Positions 39,092 through 49,033 of a stretch of DNA of 64,000 nt are shown here, one piece after another. A program made the position numbers and the translations under genes. The stretch is from Roseburia sp. Its GTDB lineage: Bacteria; Bacteroidota; Bacteroidia; Bacteroidales; Bacteroidaceae. Positions within the stretch are counted from its first letter, which is position 1. The number at the start of each line of letters is the position of its first letter. The notes under the pieces are model-generated. The model was not told the DNA's origin. It did no database searches and was given only the letters and a program-made list of their open reading frames with translations. The stretch spans positions 92,330-156,329 of the forward strand of contig JAMPEL010000001.1 of NCBI GenBank assembly GCA_023665185.1. The letters are read 5' to 3'.

Positions 39092-42000
39092 ATGAAAAGA
39101 CTGTTTACATTGGCTGCCTTGACGGTAGCAAGTGCAACATGTTATGTTGCGAATGCACAGCGTGTTGAAGGTGAGTTGAAGGTTGGTGATGTGGTGACAA
39201 TCGATGGCAAGGAATGGTATGTCGGTTCAAACCTTATTACAAACCCTTCATTCAGTGAAAATCCGGCAGATAACAACAACATGATTGTTGGATGGAATAC
39301 TGCTGATTACAAACAAATGTACACTACTGATGGTGGTGGTAATTTCCTTTGGTTTGCAGAGGGCGGACACGATGGTGGCGCATATATTCAGGCTAATAAG
39401 CATACTGGTTCTTCTGGTGATGGCTCTATTGGTCAGCGTTGGAGTATCCAGCCAGGAAAAAGATATTTTTTCTCTTTCTGGTTGGCTAAGAATTCTGACC
39501 AGAACCAGTATATTCCAGTTGTTTCAATAACAAGTGAAGAGTCTACAGCTGGTGGTCAGCATGAAGATGGTGCTAATGGTGGCAGAATGATTCTTGGAAA
39601 GAATGGTGAGTCTTCTGAGGATTGTTTGGGCTTTGCAAACTACAACAATGGCGATTGGTGTCAGACTGGTGTATCATTTGAATCAGATGGATATATTTAT
39701 CTCCAGTTCAATGCACGTTGGTTGAAGGAAAATTCTATTCAGGCTTGTTTCGATGATTTCTATTTGGCAGAGCTTTATGATCCGGATGTGACACAGCCAG
39801 AAGACATTGCTGGTTTGGAATATATCGGTGCTTTGTCTACATTGGAGACTTGGGCGAACAATAACCTTGGAGAATGGGGTGGATTGTATGATGAGGTCTC
39901 TGACTGGTTAATGGAACATGAGGATCCGGAAGGTACAACAGTTGAGGAAATTCAGGCATCGAAAGCTGTGGTAACAGCTAAACTTGAGGCTATGAAGGAG
40001 GCTGTCAAGTACGTAGCACAGTATGAGCAGTTGTTGGACAAGGCTGCTGACCTTCTCAATACAACTGAGTATGCAGGTATTGACGACCTTAATGATGCAT
40101 TGAGTAATGTATACCAGCCTTATATGGAGGAAGGATTTACTTCTGAAGATGAGAATATCCCGGCTTCTGAATATGTTGTAACAATGGTGGCTGGTTTGGA
40201 GAAGGTAATCAATACTTATCTCTATTCTCAGGCATATTCAGAGGATGCGCCTGCTGACTACACATTCTTGATTTCTAATCCTACATTTGAAACACAGGGT
40301 ACATGGTATATTGGCTCAAGCGGTGGTGACCAAAGATTGAATACTGTAGGTGAACGTACTTGTTGGAATGCCTGGAGAAATACTGCTAACTTTGATAATG
40401 TAGCAGTTTATCAAGATCTTACAGAATTGCCAAATGGCTATTATACTTTATCTGCAGACATGTTGACACAATCAGGCTGTATCCATGATCAGCATCTTCT
40501 TGCAAAGTCTTCGACTGCTACTGCTGTTTCTCCTGTTATGACAATTGATGGATGGGGTGTAGGTCTTGGCAATACAGAATCTATGGATTCTTATGAATGG
40601 GAGAATCTTACTACAGCTAAAGTAACTGTTGTAGATGGTAAACTGACTATTGGTGCTATTGGTACAGGTACAGATGTTGTGCCTTCTGGTTATTCTGACT
40701 ACCGTCAGGGTTGGTTCTGTGTAACAAACTTCAAACTCAATTATTACGGTCCGCTTTCAGACGAGGATATTCTCGCTGCTTACAATGCTAAGGTTGCGGA
40801 TTTGCAGGCTCAGGCTGACACTATGCACTTTGCTGGTGACAAGGCTGCATACGAAGCAGTTATCAAGGCTAATAACAGTGTGACAGCTGTGGAAGGTGTG
40901 GCTGACGCGCTTGCCGCATTGAGCGAGGCTGAGAAAGTGGCTACTGCTTCTGAGACAAAATATGCAGAGGTTGTAGCTGGCACATACGCTGGTCTTCAGG
41001 ATTCTATCCAGAATGCATATGGCGCAAGAGCAGCTCAGATTGTAACAAAGGCTGTTGACCTTGCTACTGCTGAGATTACTGCTGCTAACGCTACTTATAC
41101 AACAATGGACGCTATGACTACTAAGCTCCGTTACTATCGTGACAGCTATGTTCCTGCATTCGCTGCTGCTGAGGCATTGGATGTTTCTGATGCTGCTGCT
41201 AAGGCTGCAATGGAGGGTACTCTTGATGACGAGGTGAAGACGCTCACTGCTGTTGATACAATTCCTGGCACTGCTGTTCTTGATGAGCATATCGCTATTA
41301 TCAACAACGCTGTCAAGGTTTGTCAGGCTGCTGACCTTATTGCAGCTGGTGGCACAGACTTCACAGCTTTGATTACTAATCCTACTGTAGAAGATGAGAG
41401 CGGTTGGACATTCAATAGAATCGAGGGTAACACAAATGTTGGCTCTGGACAGAACTACGATGATTCAGACAGCAAGTATCTTGACTCTTGGAATGGCACT
41501 GCTGGCAAGCTTCTTTATACTGCATACCAGACTATAGAGAACATCCCTAACGGTGTTTATGAACTTAAGACAATGAACCGTGCTACAGGTACAGTTGGTG
41601 CAGAAGGTGTATATACTTATGCTATTGCTGACAATGACTCTGTAAATGCAGTGTTCAAGGCTATCCATCAGGAGCAGATGAACATCACTGAGTTTGGTGG
41701 TCCTACTGCTGAATCAGGCGCAGACTCTATTGCATATGTTTCTGACACTTATGGTTCAATCTTCGCTGAGGCTTGGAAGGCTACAAACGGTGGTGCTGAT
41801 GTAGAGCCGGGTACTGTTGAAGAAGGTATCCTTCAGTCAAACAATGGTCACGGTCGTGGATGGTTCTACAATACTCTTCAGGTTGAGGTGAAGAACCACA
41901 CACTCACAATTGGTGTGACAACAGACTCTACTTTCACTCTCGGTCATGTAGATACAGACGGTAACCCATGCGTACCGTTCAGCGGAACATGGATGTCTTG

Positions 42001-42247
42001 TGACAACTTTACTCTCACACAGATTTCTGCTGGTGACAATGAGGGATGGAATCCTGCAACTGGTATCGCTGGCGTAGAGAACGAAGGCAATGATGCTATC
42101 GTGGTACGTGTTGAGAATGGCACAATCGTTTCTAACGGTGTGATTTACAGCATCAGCGGCGCACGCGTGGCTAATGGCTCTAAGGTTCCTGCAGGTGTAT
42201 ATGTAGTACGTCTTGGTAACACTGCTAAGAAGGTGCTTGTTAAATAA
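39092..42247 (+). CDS. Large secreted modular protein with CBM-like domains
   Basis: A 1,051-residue protein with signal peptide 1-23 (ending ANAQ). Three jelly-roll domains of carbohydrate-binding type each open with an N.L I/T NP motif: about 48-235 (NLITNPSFSENPADN), about 395-545 (FLISNPTFETQGTWY) and about 765-985 (ALITNPTVEDESGW). The regions between, about 245-380 and 555-760, are Ala- and Asp-rich helical repeats of FIVAR-like type. The C-terminus (ISGARVANGSKVPAGVYVVR..KVLVK) looks like a type IX sorting tail. No catalytic domain was recognised. The gene stands alone, with a promoter-like box upstream and a terminator downstream. It is likely a surface glycan-binding or scaffold protein (inference). 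Confidence 0.7.
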   Translation: MKRLFTLAALTVASATCYVANAQRVEGELKVGDVVTIDGKEWYVGSNLITNPSFSENPADNNNMIVGWNTADYKQMYTTDGGGNFLWFAEGGHDGGAYIQANKHTGSSGDGSIGQRWSIQPGKRYFFSFWLAKNSDQNQYIPVVSITSEESTAGGQHEDGANGGRMILGKNGESSEDCLGFANYNNGDWCQTGVSFESDGYIYLQFNARWLKENSIQACFDDFYLAELYDPDVTQPEDIAGLEYIGALSTLETWANNNLGEWGGLYDEVSDWLMEHEDPEGTTVEEIQASKAVVTAKLEAMKEAVKYVAQYEQLLDKAADLLNTTEYAGIDDLNDALSNVYQPYMEEGFTSEDENIPASEYVVTMVAGLEKVINTYLYSQAYSEDAPADYTFLISNPTFETQGTWYIGSSGGDQRLNTVGERTCWNAWRNTANFDNVAVYQDLTELPNGYYTLSADMLTQSGCIHDQHLLAKSSTATAVSPVMTIDGWGVGLGNTESMDSYEWENLTTAKVTVVDGKLTIGAIGTGTDVVPSGYSDYRQGWFCVTNFKLNYYGPLSDEDILAAYNAKVADLQAQADTMHFAGDKAAYEAVIKANNSVTAVEGVADALAALSEAEKVATASETKYAEVVAGTYAGLQDSIQNAYGARAAQIVTKAVDLATAEITAANATYTTMDAMTTKLRYYRDSYVPAFAAAEALDVSDAAAKAAMEGTLDDEVKTLTAVDTIPGTAVLDEHIAIINNAVKVCQAADLIAAGGTDFTALITNPTVEDESGWTFNRIEGNTNVGSGQNYDDSDSKYLDSWNGTAGKLLYTAYQTIENIPNGVYELKTMNRATGTVGAEGVYTYAIADNDSVNAVFKAIHQEQMNITEFGGPTAESGADSIAYVSDTYGSIFAEAWKATNGGADVEPGTVEEGILQSNNGHGRGWFYNTLQVEVKNHTLTIGVTTDSTFTLGHVDTDGNPCVPFSGTWMSCDNFTLTQISAGDNEGWNPATGIAGVENEGNDAIVVRVENGTIVSNGVIYSISGARVANGSKVPAGVYVVRLGNTAKKVLVK

Positions 42248-42300
42248 GCAACTATAAATTTGACGTTGTCTGTGTGTGAATACACAGATGGATGATATTG

Positions 42301-42336
42301 AAAGAAGCATATCGGCATGGTCGGTATGCTTCTTTT
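42301..42336 (+). terminator. Terminator after the large surface protein gene
   Basis: Stem of 14 bp (AAAGAAGCATATCG with CGGTATGCTTCTTT) and a 7-nt loop, followed by a short T run. It lies 54 bp after the stop codon. Confidence 0.8.
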
Positions 42337-42489
42337 CCGTTTGCAGGGGTGGGAGACCGACAGCATTATGCGGAGTCTAATGTGTTTTGGCTTGAAATGT
42401 TAATGGTTTGTTTATAATTGAAAATACAAAAGATGTTAAATAAAATATTAAATTCCTCTTGCCAATGTGTAATGAAACGAAAAATAGGC

Positions 42490-42497
42490 TATTTTTG
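42490..42497 (+). promoter_or_regulatory. Possible -7 box for the SusCD/FAS1 operon
   Basis: TATTTTTG at 157 bp before the first FAS1 lipoprotein gene fits TAnnTTTG. No regulator gene (HTCS, SusR or ECF-sigma/anti-sigma) was found next to the operon. Confidence 0.35.
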
Positions 42498-42653
42498 TAG
42501 AATAATGGTTTAACATAAACTCTATCCTTGTGTGGGTGGTCTAATGCCATGACATATCTTCTCATCTAATACTATGAACGATGTGTGGTTATGTCTTTGG
42601 TAATCAGTGAAAAATGATACAGAAAGTAACAAAAATATCATTATTAAAAAGTT

Positions 42654-45536
42654 ATGAACAAACGCTTTTGTAAACTTGGACGCAATTGGCTTAAAGCTTT
42701 ATGCGTTCTCTCAGTTTGCGGTGCAACGTATTCATGCTCGGACGATTATAAGTTGGATGATAGCAATCCGACATGGTTGGGCTCAAGCATATATGAGTAT
42801 CTGCAAAGTCAAGGGAACTACAAGAATTTTGTCAATCTGATTGACGATTTGGATTATGCGGAAGTGTTGGGCAAAACCGGTAGTAAGACATTGTTTGTCG
42901 CAGACGATGAGGCATTCGATGAATTTTATCGGAGCAATATCTGGGGGGTGAAGAGCTACAGCGAACTCACTACAGCCCAGAAGAAGTTGCTGCTCAATTC
43001 AGCAATGGTCAACAACGCTTATCTGCTTGAGATGATGTCAAGTACGGTAGGACCGGTTAAAGGAGAATGTCTCCGTCGTGAGACTGCTGCCGATGTGACA
43101 GACTCAGTGCCTCATTTTACAGCGGACGAACTCCCTGTGTCTTATAATGAAAGCGGTCTGGAAACAGATTATTGGGCACGTTTCCGTCAGCCGGGAAAGG
43201 GTGGCATATACATGGCGATAGACAACACTTCGCCAATGATGACACATTTCTTGCCTGCCCAGATGAGCAACAAGAACATTACAGATGAGGACTTCCGGAT
43301 TATTGTCGGTCAGACACGTGACGACAATGATGCGTTCATTTTCGATTGCAAGGTAATAGAGCAGGACATCACTTGTCAGAACGGATATATCAACAAGCTT
43401 GACAAGGTGCTTCTTACTCCGCAGAACATGGCGGAAGTGCTCCGCACAAGTGGCAAGACAAACATTTTCAGCCACATGATTGAGAGATTCTCCGCTCCGT
43501 TCTACAGTTCGGATTTGACAAACCGCTATCGGCTTCTTTATGGGAACGATGTGGACTCTGTCTTCCAAAAGCGTTATTTCTCTGCGCGTTCACAGGGCGG
43601 CTCCGCTCTTGATACAGACCAAAATACAGATCCTGTATCTAATCCTTCTGGTAATACGGTGACTCATGCCTTGCAATTTGACCCGGGGTGGAATACATAC
43701 GCTTCGGGTAGTGGTGCAAAGGAAACAGATATGGGTGTGATTTTCGCACCGTCCGATTCAAGACTCTACGACTATTTCTTTGCTGCTGACGGTGGTGGAC
43801 GCTTCCTTATCGAGGCATACGCTCCACAGTATCTGTCGTCTGTGAACGGTTCGGCTGACTACACTAATATATATAAGTGTATTGACCAGATTCCGCTCGA
43901 TGTAATACAGGCACTTATCAATAACTTGATGAAGGACTCGTTCTGTAACTCTGTGCCAAGTAAGTTTGAGACTATTAAGGATGATGCACAGGACCCAATG
44001 CTTGATGAGACACATTTGGATAAGATTCAGGATGTATTCCTCGCAAACAACGGTGTCATTTTCTTGATGGACGAGGTACTTACACCTGCAAAATATGCAG
44101 CTGTATCAGCTCCTGCATATGTCGGTACTGACATGCACATTTTCAACTGGGCTGTCAATCAGTCGAGTTTGGATGTGCAGACAAACTTCTATGCTTATCT
44201 GCTTGCGATGAGTTCTCGTTTCAGTTTCTTTGTTCCGCAGGATGAGGGATTCTGGTATATCGACCCGGTTTCGTTCGCAAAGGGAACAGGGGAGCAGCGT
44301 GCGCTCTATTATGAGTGGGATAGTTCAAAGAGCCAGCCTAAATGCTCGGCATACAGGTACAATTATGACTTCACTACAGGAGAAGGATCTATCGGAGAGC
44401 CTCTTACCAGTGTGGTTGTGACAAGTACCGAGTATATGAACCGTCTTCGTGACATGCTTGAGACACATACCATTGTGCATGAGGACAACACGGAGACAAC
44501 TGGTATTGACGAGACTGCTACCGGTATAGAATGTGACCAGCATTACTTCCTTGCAAAGAACGGTGCTCCTATATATGTGGAGAATGCTGAGAAACGTGAT
44601 CAGGGATGTATGATACAAGGCGGATGGCAGAATGTCCGTGATGAGTGGCGTGTGGTAAACCGATTCGATGACAAGACCCGTGAGACAAATGGTAACGGTA
44701 ATGGTATGGCATATAAGATTGATGCTCCTATTCAGCCGACTATCGAGTCTGTTTTCAGTACATTATATAATAATCGCGAGGATTTCGGCTTATTCTATGA
44801 ACTTTGCCAGACTGATGAAGAAGTGCTTGAGGCTATCGGCATCAAGGGCTCTACGAATTTGAGACCTTATATTATCTTTGAGAATGGCAACGGACTTCCT
44901 TGCTATGACAAGCAGACAGGCGATCAGGTAGCAACAGCTACCAATGTGAGATTGTTCAACAACTACCGTTATACTGTGTATGTACCGACAAATGCGGCAG
45001 TTGAGGATGCTATCTCAAAGGGACTTCCTACTTGGGAAGATCTTCGTAAGATTCTTGAACTGGACAAGGAACCGGAAGAGAGAACGGAGCTTACCACAGA
45101 ACAGGAGCAAAAGAGAAATGAGAAGTGTCTGGCAATGGTTACAATGTTGATAAACTTCATCAAGTATCATTTCCAGGATAATTCCGTATTTGCTGATACT
45201 CCGGCTTTGAAACCGACTGATTACGAGACTGCCACACTCAACAGCGAGACTGGTGTGTATTGTAAACTCAATGTGTCTTCAACAGGAAACGGCACTCTTA
45301 CAGTGAGGGATGCTGCCGGCAATTCACATAATATCGTGGCAAAGCATAATATTCTGACACGTGACTATATCTTGAACAGCGGAAAGACAACAATTGACGC
45401 TTCTTCTTTTGCTGTAGTACATGGTATTGACGGTGTTTTGAATTATGAGACTTTGCCGGGAGGACGTTATGATTCAGCATGGGCAACATCAGCTGCTGCC
45501 AAGAAATATCTTGCTAAATATCGTATCATCGAATAA
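42654..45536 (+). CDS. Four-domain fasciclin (FAS1) lipoprotein
   Basis: A 960-residue predicted lipoprotein (lipobox TYSC, Cys28, followed by SDD, typical of surface export in Bacteroidetes). FAS1-type units can be followed by their conserved phrases: KTLFVADDEAFDEF (about 78-91) with YINKLDKVLL, then GVIFAPSDSRLYDYF with GVIFLMDEVLTP, then FSFFVPQDEGFWYI, then YTVYVPTNAAVEDAI. That gives about four units spread over residues 45-950. FAS1 domains mediate adhesion or ligand binding in other organisms; in SusCD loci of Bacteroidetes they stand where SusE/SusF-like binding proteins are usual. It is the first gene of the operon, with SusC following 11 bp downstream. Confidence 0.8.
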   Translation: MNKRFCKLGRNWLKALCVLSVCGATYSCSDDYKLDDSNPTWLGSSIYEYLQSQGNYKNFVNLIDDLDYAEVLGKTGSKTLFVADDEAFDEFYRSNIWGVKSYSELTTAQKKLLLNSAMVNNAYLLEMMSSTVGPVKGECLRRETAADVTDSVPHFTADELPVSYNESGLETDYWARFRQPGKGGIYMAIDNTSPMMTHFLPAQMSNKNITDEDFRIIVGQTRDDNDAFIFDCKVIEQDITCQNGYINKLDKVLLTPQNMAEVLRTSGKTNIFSHMIERFSAPFYSSDLTNRYRLLYGNDVDSVFQKRYFSARSQGGSALDTDQNTDPVSNPSGNTVTHALQFDPGWNTYASGSGAKETDMGVIFAPSDSRLYDYFFAADGGGRFLIEAYAPQYLSSVNGSADYTNIYKCIDQIPLDVIQALINNLMKDSFCNSVPSKFETIKDDAQDPMLDETHLDKIQDVFLANNGVIFLMDEVLTPAKYAAVSAPAYVGTDMHIFNWAVNQSSLDVQTNFYAYLLAMSSRFSFFVPQDEGFWYIDPVSFAKGTGEQRALYYEWDSSKSQPKCSAYRYNYDFTTGEGSIGEPLTSVVVTSTEYMNRLRDMLETHTIVHEDNTETTGIDETATGIECDQHYFLAKNGAPIYVENAEKRDQGCMIQGGWQNVRDEWRVVNRFDDKTRETNGNGNGMAYKIDAPIQPTIESVFSTLYNNREDFGLFYELCQTDEEVLEAIGIKGSTNLRPYIIFENGNGLPCYDKQTGDQVATATNVRLFNNYRYTVYVPTNAAVEDAISKGLPTWEDLRKILELDKEPEERTELTTEQEQKRNEKCLAMVTMLINFIKYHFQDNSVFADTPALKPTDYETATLNSETGVYCKLNVSSTGNGTLTVRDAAGNSHNIVAKHNILTRDYILNSGKTTIDASSFAVVHGIDGVLNYETLPGGRYDSAWATSAAAKKYLAKYRIIE

Positions 45537-45547
45537 TAACAAAGGCT

Positions 45548-48500
45548 ATGAACAAGATAAAGTTTATAATAACAACAATAGTGCTGTGCTTGTGTGCAAG
45601 CTCGGCAATGGCCCAACAACGAATTACGGGACGCGTATGGAGCGAGATTGACGGTCCGGTAATGCTTGCCAATGTTGTTGAAAGGGATGCTAACAACCGT
45701 ATCGTGGAGGCTTGTGTGACCGATATGAACGGTAACTTCTCTATGGTCGTAAAGAATCCAAAGGACAAACTGGTAGTATCGTATATCGGTTACAAGACTT
45801 GGAGCGAGGTAATCGGTAACAGAACGAAGTTTGATATCAAGATGCAGGACAACACCATGATTCAGGAAGTTGTCATCAAGGCAAAACCGAAGGTGCAGAG
45901 CAACGGTATGTCAATACCTTTGAAAGAAATCTCCGTGGCTACACAGACTATGAACATGGACGATGTGGAAGGTCTGTCTTTCGCTTCTGCGGATGAGGCT
46001 TTGCAGGGTAAGATTGCTGGTCTTGACATCATTTCCAATTCAGGTAACTTGGGTGCCGGTACAAGTATGCGTATGCGTGGTGTGAGCACCATTAATGGTA
46101 GTGCAGAGCCGCTCATTGTTGTGGATGGTAATATCTTCGACTTGCCGAGTGATGCTACTGACATTAACTTCGAGGATCTTGACAATGAGGAGCAGTTCTC
46201 TACATTGCTCTCTGTGAATCCAGAAGATATCAAGGATATCAAGGTGTTGAAGGACGCTGCCGCTACTGCTATCTGGGGTTCAAGAGGTGCAAATGGTGTG
46301 ATTGAAATCACTACTCGACGTGGTGTGTCTGGTAAGACACGAATTAATTTGTCTTATCGTTTCACAGGTGCTTGGCAGCCGGAGGGACTCAGCATGCTTA
46401 ATGGTGACGGATATACCATGATGATGAAAGAGGCTTATTTCAATCCTCTTCAGAGTACTGCCTCATCTAATATGGTTGAGTTGAACTACGACCAGAGCCG
46501 CCCTGTATATTATAACAACTTCAATAAGAATACGGATTGGGTGGATGCTGTAAACCAGTTCGGACAGACTCATAACTATTATGTGACTCTTACCGGTGGT
46601 GGTGAGAAAGCGCGTTTCCGTATTTCAGGTGGTTATGACCATCAGACAGGTACAATCATCAAGCAGGAACTTGACCGTTTCTCTACTCGACTTGTATTGG
46701 ACTATGATGTGTCTGACCGTATCCGTTTCTCTACTAACTTCGGTCTTACTTATACTGACAACAAACGTAACTGGGATGGTGGCAAGACTACTACAATTCT
46801 TGACCGCGCATACAAGGCTATGCCAAATATGTCAATCTATGAATATGACGAGCGTGGTAATCTGACAGGTGATTTTTATAAGATGCTTCCGTCTGCTGAC
46901 AGTTATACTATTACACCTGACGGATATTCTTCCAGATATCTTTCAGACTTGAAGGATAATGGTAACCCTGTGGCTATGGCACATCAGGCATTTAATAATC
47001 AGTCTACTTATCGTATTACTCCGCAGTTCAATTTGAAGTATAAGTTACTGGGTAAGGATGATGAGAGCCATCAGTTGAATCTCGATGCCGAGGTCTATAT
47101 GGACATCTACAATGAGTCGGTAAATACCTATTATCCGTCTACATTGACTACTAACGACTGGGCTTCCGGTGTCAATGGCACATCTAACTATGAATATAAG
47201 AGCTTGGCATTCACTAACCGAGAGACACTCGTTTTCATTCCTAAATTCAATAATGAAGACTGGTCAATGAGTGCGATGGGACGTTTTGAGTTTACTTCCG
47301 GAAGCAGCTCAAATCAGAATTTGGCTAAGAACGGTATTCCGAGCGGACTTTCTTCTGCTATATCTCAGGGATATATCACAGGAACTTCAACAGGTACAAG
47401 TGAATGGAGAAGTGCGTCTTTCATAGGTTCGTTCCACGTGGCATACAAAGACGGTACTTATGCTGCTGACGTGACTGTGCGTGGTGACGGTTCTACAAAA
47501 TTCGGTGCCGGAAACAAGTGGGGTGCGTTCCCAGGTGTTTCCGCTCGTTGGAATATCAGTCAGGAGCCGTTCTTTGAGCCTCTTACTAAAGTGGTCAGTA
47601 TGCTTGCTGTGCGTCCGGGTTGGGGACGTGTTGGTCGTCAGCCGAGTCATGAGTATTTGATGTATAATACGTATGGTGATTATGGTATCTATGGTACATC
47701 ATCTAAGAATATGACAGCTATCAATCCGCAGAATCTTCGTCTGACAGAGCTTAAATGGGAGACAACGGATTCTTGGAACTTAGGTTTCAACTTGAACTTG
47801 TTTGACGACCTCTTGCAGTTCGACCTTAATATCTATAACAAGAAAACAAAGGATTTGTTGATGCAGGGAGTAGGTGTGCCAGGCTCATCTGGTTTTGGCG
47901 CGTTGACATGGAAAAATGTCGGTGAGTTGGAGAACAAAGGCTGGGAACTTTATATGAATACCGGTAAGTTCTTGAAGAAAGGCAAATTCTATATGACAGC
48001 GTCATTCAATATCGCCCAGAATATCAATACTATTACTGCGATGGACGCCACTGTGCTTGCTACAATGAACCCTGATTATGATTATAAGAATGCCAATTAT
48101 TTGCAGCGTATCCAGGTGGGTAATGCGGTAGGTTCTATCTATGGATTCAAGTATAAGGGTGTATATCGTTATGACTATGACCATAACGGATTCTCAGCCG
48201 ATTCATATAATACATACGGAGACAATACGGCTGCTGCTGCTGCTGCAAGAGGTGAGAATGCCACTTGCCCTGTGGTGCGTGACGCTAACGGCAATGTGGT
48301 ATTTGACGCAAAGGGTAATCCGCTCAAGATGTACTTCAACTATGGAGGTGTGTCTTATGCATTTGATGGTGGTGATGTTATTTATGAGGATATAAACAAT
48401 GACGGTCAGATTAATGAGCTTGATATTGTATATCTTGGTAACTCCAACCCTAAGTTCAATGGTGGATTCGGATTGAATTTCAATTATTCTGCATGGACTT

Positions 48501-48946
48501 TGAAACTTAGCTTCAATTATCGTTTTGGCAACAAGGTGGTGAACATGACACGTTTGAATAATGAGTCGATGCGTTCTAACATCAATCAGAGTCAGGCTGT
48601 CAGCTGGAGATGGAGAAAGAATGGAGACATCACAGAGATTCCTCGTGCTTTGAACTCCGGTCTGATAGATTCATATAATGCATTGGGTAGCGACAGATAT
48701 GTGGAGAAAGGTGACTATTTGCGTTTGCAGTATGCGCAGCTTTCTTACAATGTCCCTTCAAAGGTTGTGAAAAACTGGGGCTTGCAGAGTCTTCGCGTAT
48801 CGGCTTCAGCAAACAACTTATTCTGCTGGACAAAGTACACCGGTGTGGATCCTGAAGTCTCTTATGGATCATGGGGTGTATGTTATGATAACTCGAAGAC
48901 ACCTCGCTCAAAGTCTTTCACTCTTAGCTTAAATGTAGGATTCTAA
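45548..48946 (+). CDS. SusC/RagA family TonB-dependent receptor, first copy
   Basis: Outer-membrane importer paired with the SusD that follows. Signal peptide 1-22 (ending AMAQ). A carboxypeptidase-regulatory-like domain (about 25-100) precedes the plug with SADEALQGKIAGLDI and LKDAAATAIWGSRGANGVIEI (about 225-245). A 22-strand-type barrel reaches the C-terminal aromatic residue (SLNVGF). Length is 1,132 residues, complete. An Ala-rich stretch (AAAAAARG) lies in a late loop near residue 900. It is 11 bp after a FAS1 lipoprotein gene and 87 bp before SusD. Confidence 0.95.
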   Translation: MNKIKFIITTIVLCLCASSAMAQQRITGRVWSEIDGPVMLANVVERDANNRIVEACVTDMNGNFSMVVKNPKDKLVVSYIGYKTWSEVIGNRTKFDIKMQDNTMIQEVVIKAKPKVQSNGMSIPLKEISVATQTMNMDDVEGLSFASADEALQGKIAGLDIISNSGNLGAGTSMRMRGVSTINGSAEPLIVVDGNIFDLPSDATDINFEDLDNEEQFSTLLSVNPEDIKDIKVLKDAAATAIWGSRGANGVIEITTRRGVSGKTRINLSYRFTGAWQPEGLSMLNGDGYTMMMKEAYFNPLQSTASSNMVELNYDQSRPVYYNNFNKNTDWVDAVNQFGQTHNYYVTLTGGGEKARFRISGGYDHQTGTIIKQELDRFSTRLVLDYDVSDRIRFSTNFGLTYTDNKRNWDGGKTTTILDRAYKAMPNMSIYEYDERGNLTGDFYKMLPSADSYTITPDGYSSRYLSDLKDNGNPVAMAHQAFNNQSTYRITPQFNLKYKLLGKDDESHQLNLDAEVYMDIYNESVNTYYPSTLTTNDWASGVNGTSNYEYKSLAFTNRETLVFIPKFNNEDWSMSAMGRFEFTSGSSSNQNLAKNGIPSGLSSAISQGYITGTSTGTSEWRSASFIGSFHVAYKDGTYAADVTVRGDGSTKFGAGNKWGAFPGVSARWNISQEPFFEPLTKVVSMLAVRPGWGRVGRQPSHEYLMYNTYGDYGIYGTSSKNMTAINPQNLRLTELKWETTDSWNLGFNLNLFDDLLQFDLNIYNKKTKDLLMQGVGVPGSSGFGALTWKNVGELENKGWELYMNTGKFLKKGKFYMTASFNIAQNINTITAMDATVLATMNPDYDYKNANYLQRIQVGNAVGSIYGFKYKGVYRYDYDHNGFSADSYNTYGDNTAAAAAARGENATCPVVRDANGNVVFDAKGNPLKMYFNYGGVSYAFDGGDVIYEDINNDGQINELDIVYLGNSNPKFNGGFGLNFNYSAWTLKLSFNYRFGNKVVNMTRLNNESMRSNINQSQAVSWRWRKNGDITEIPRALNSGLIDSYNALGSDRYVEKGDYLRLQYAQLSYNVPSKVVKNWGLQSLRVSASANNLFCWTKYTGVDPEVSYGSWGVCYDNSKTPRSKSFTLSLNVGF

Positions 48947-49033
48947 AAAAGAGTGTGAGGGCTTTTGACCGATGAAAGACTGAAAGTCTTTGGAATGCAA
49001 GAGTTTGAAACAAAATTCTAAAAAACTGATTAT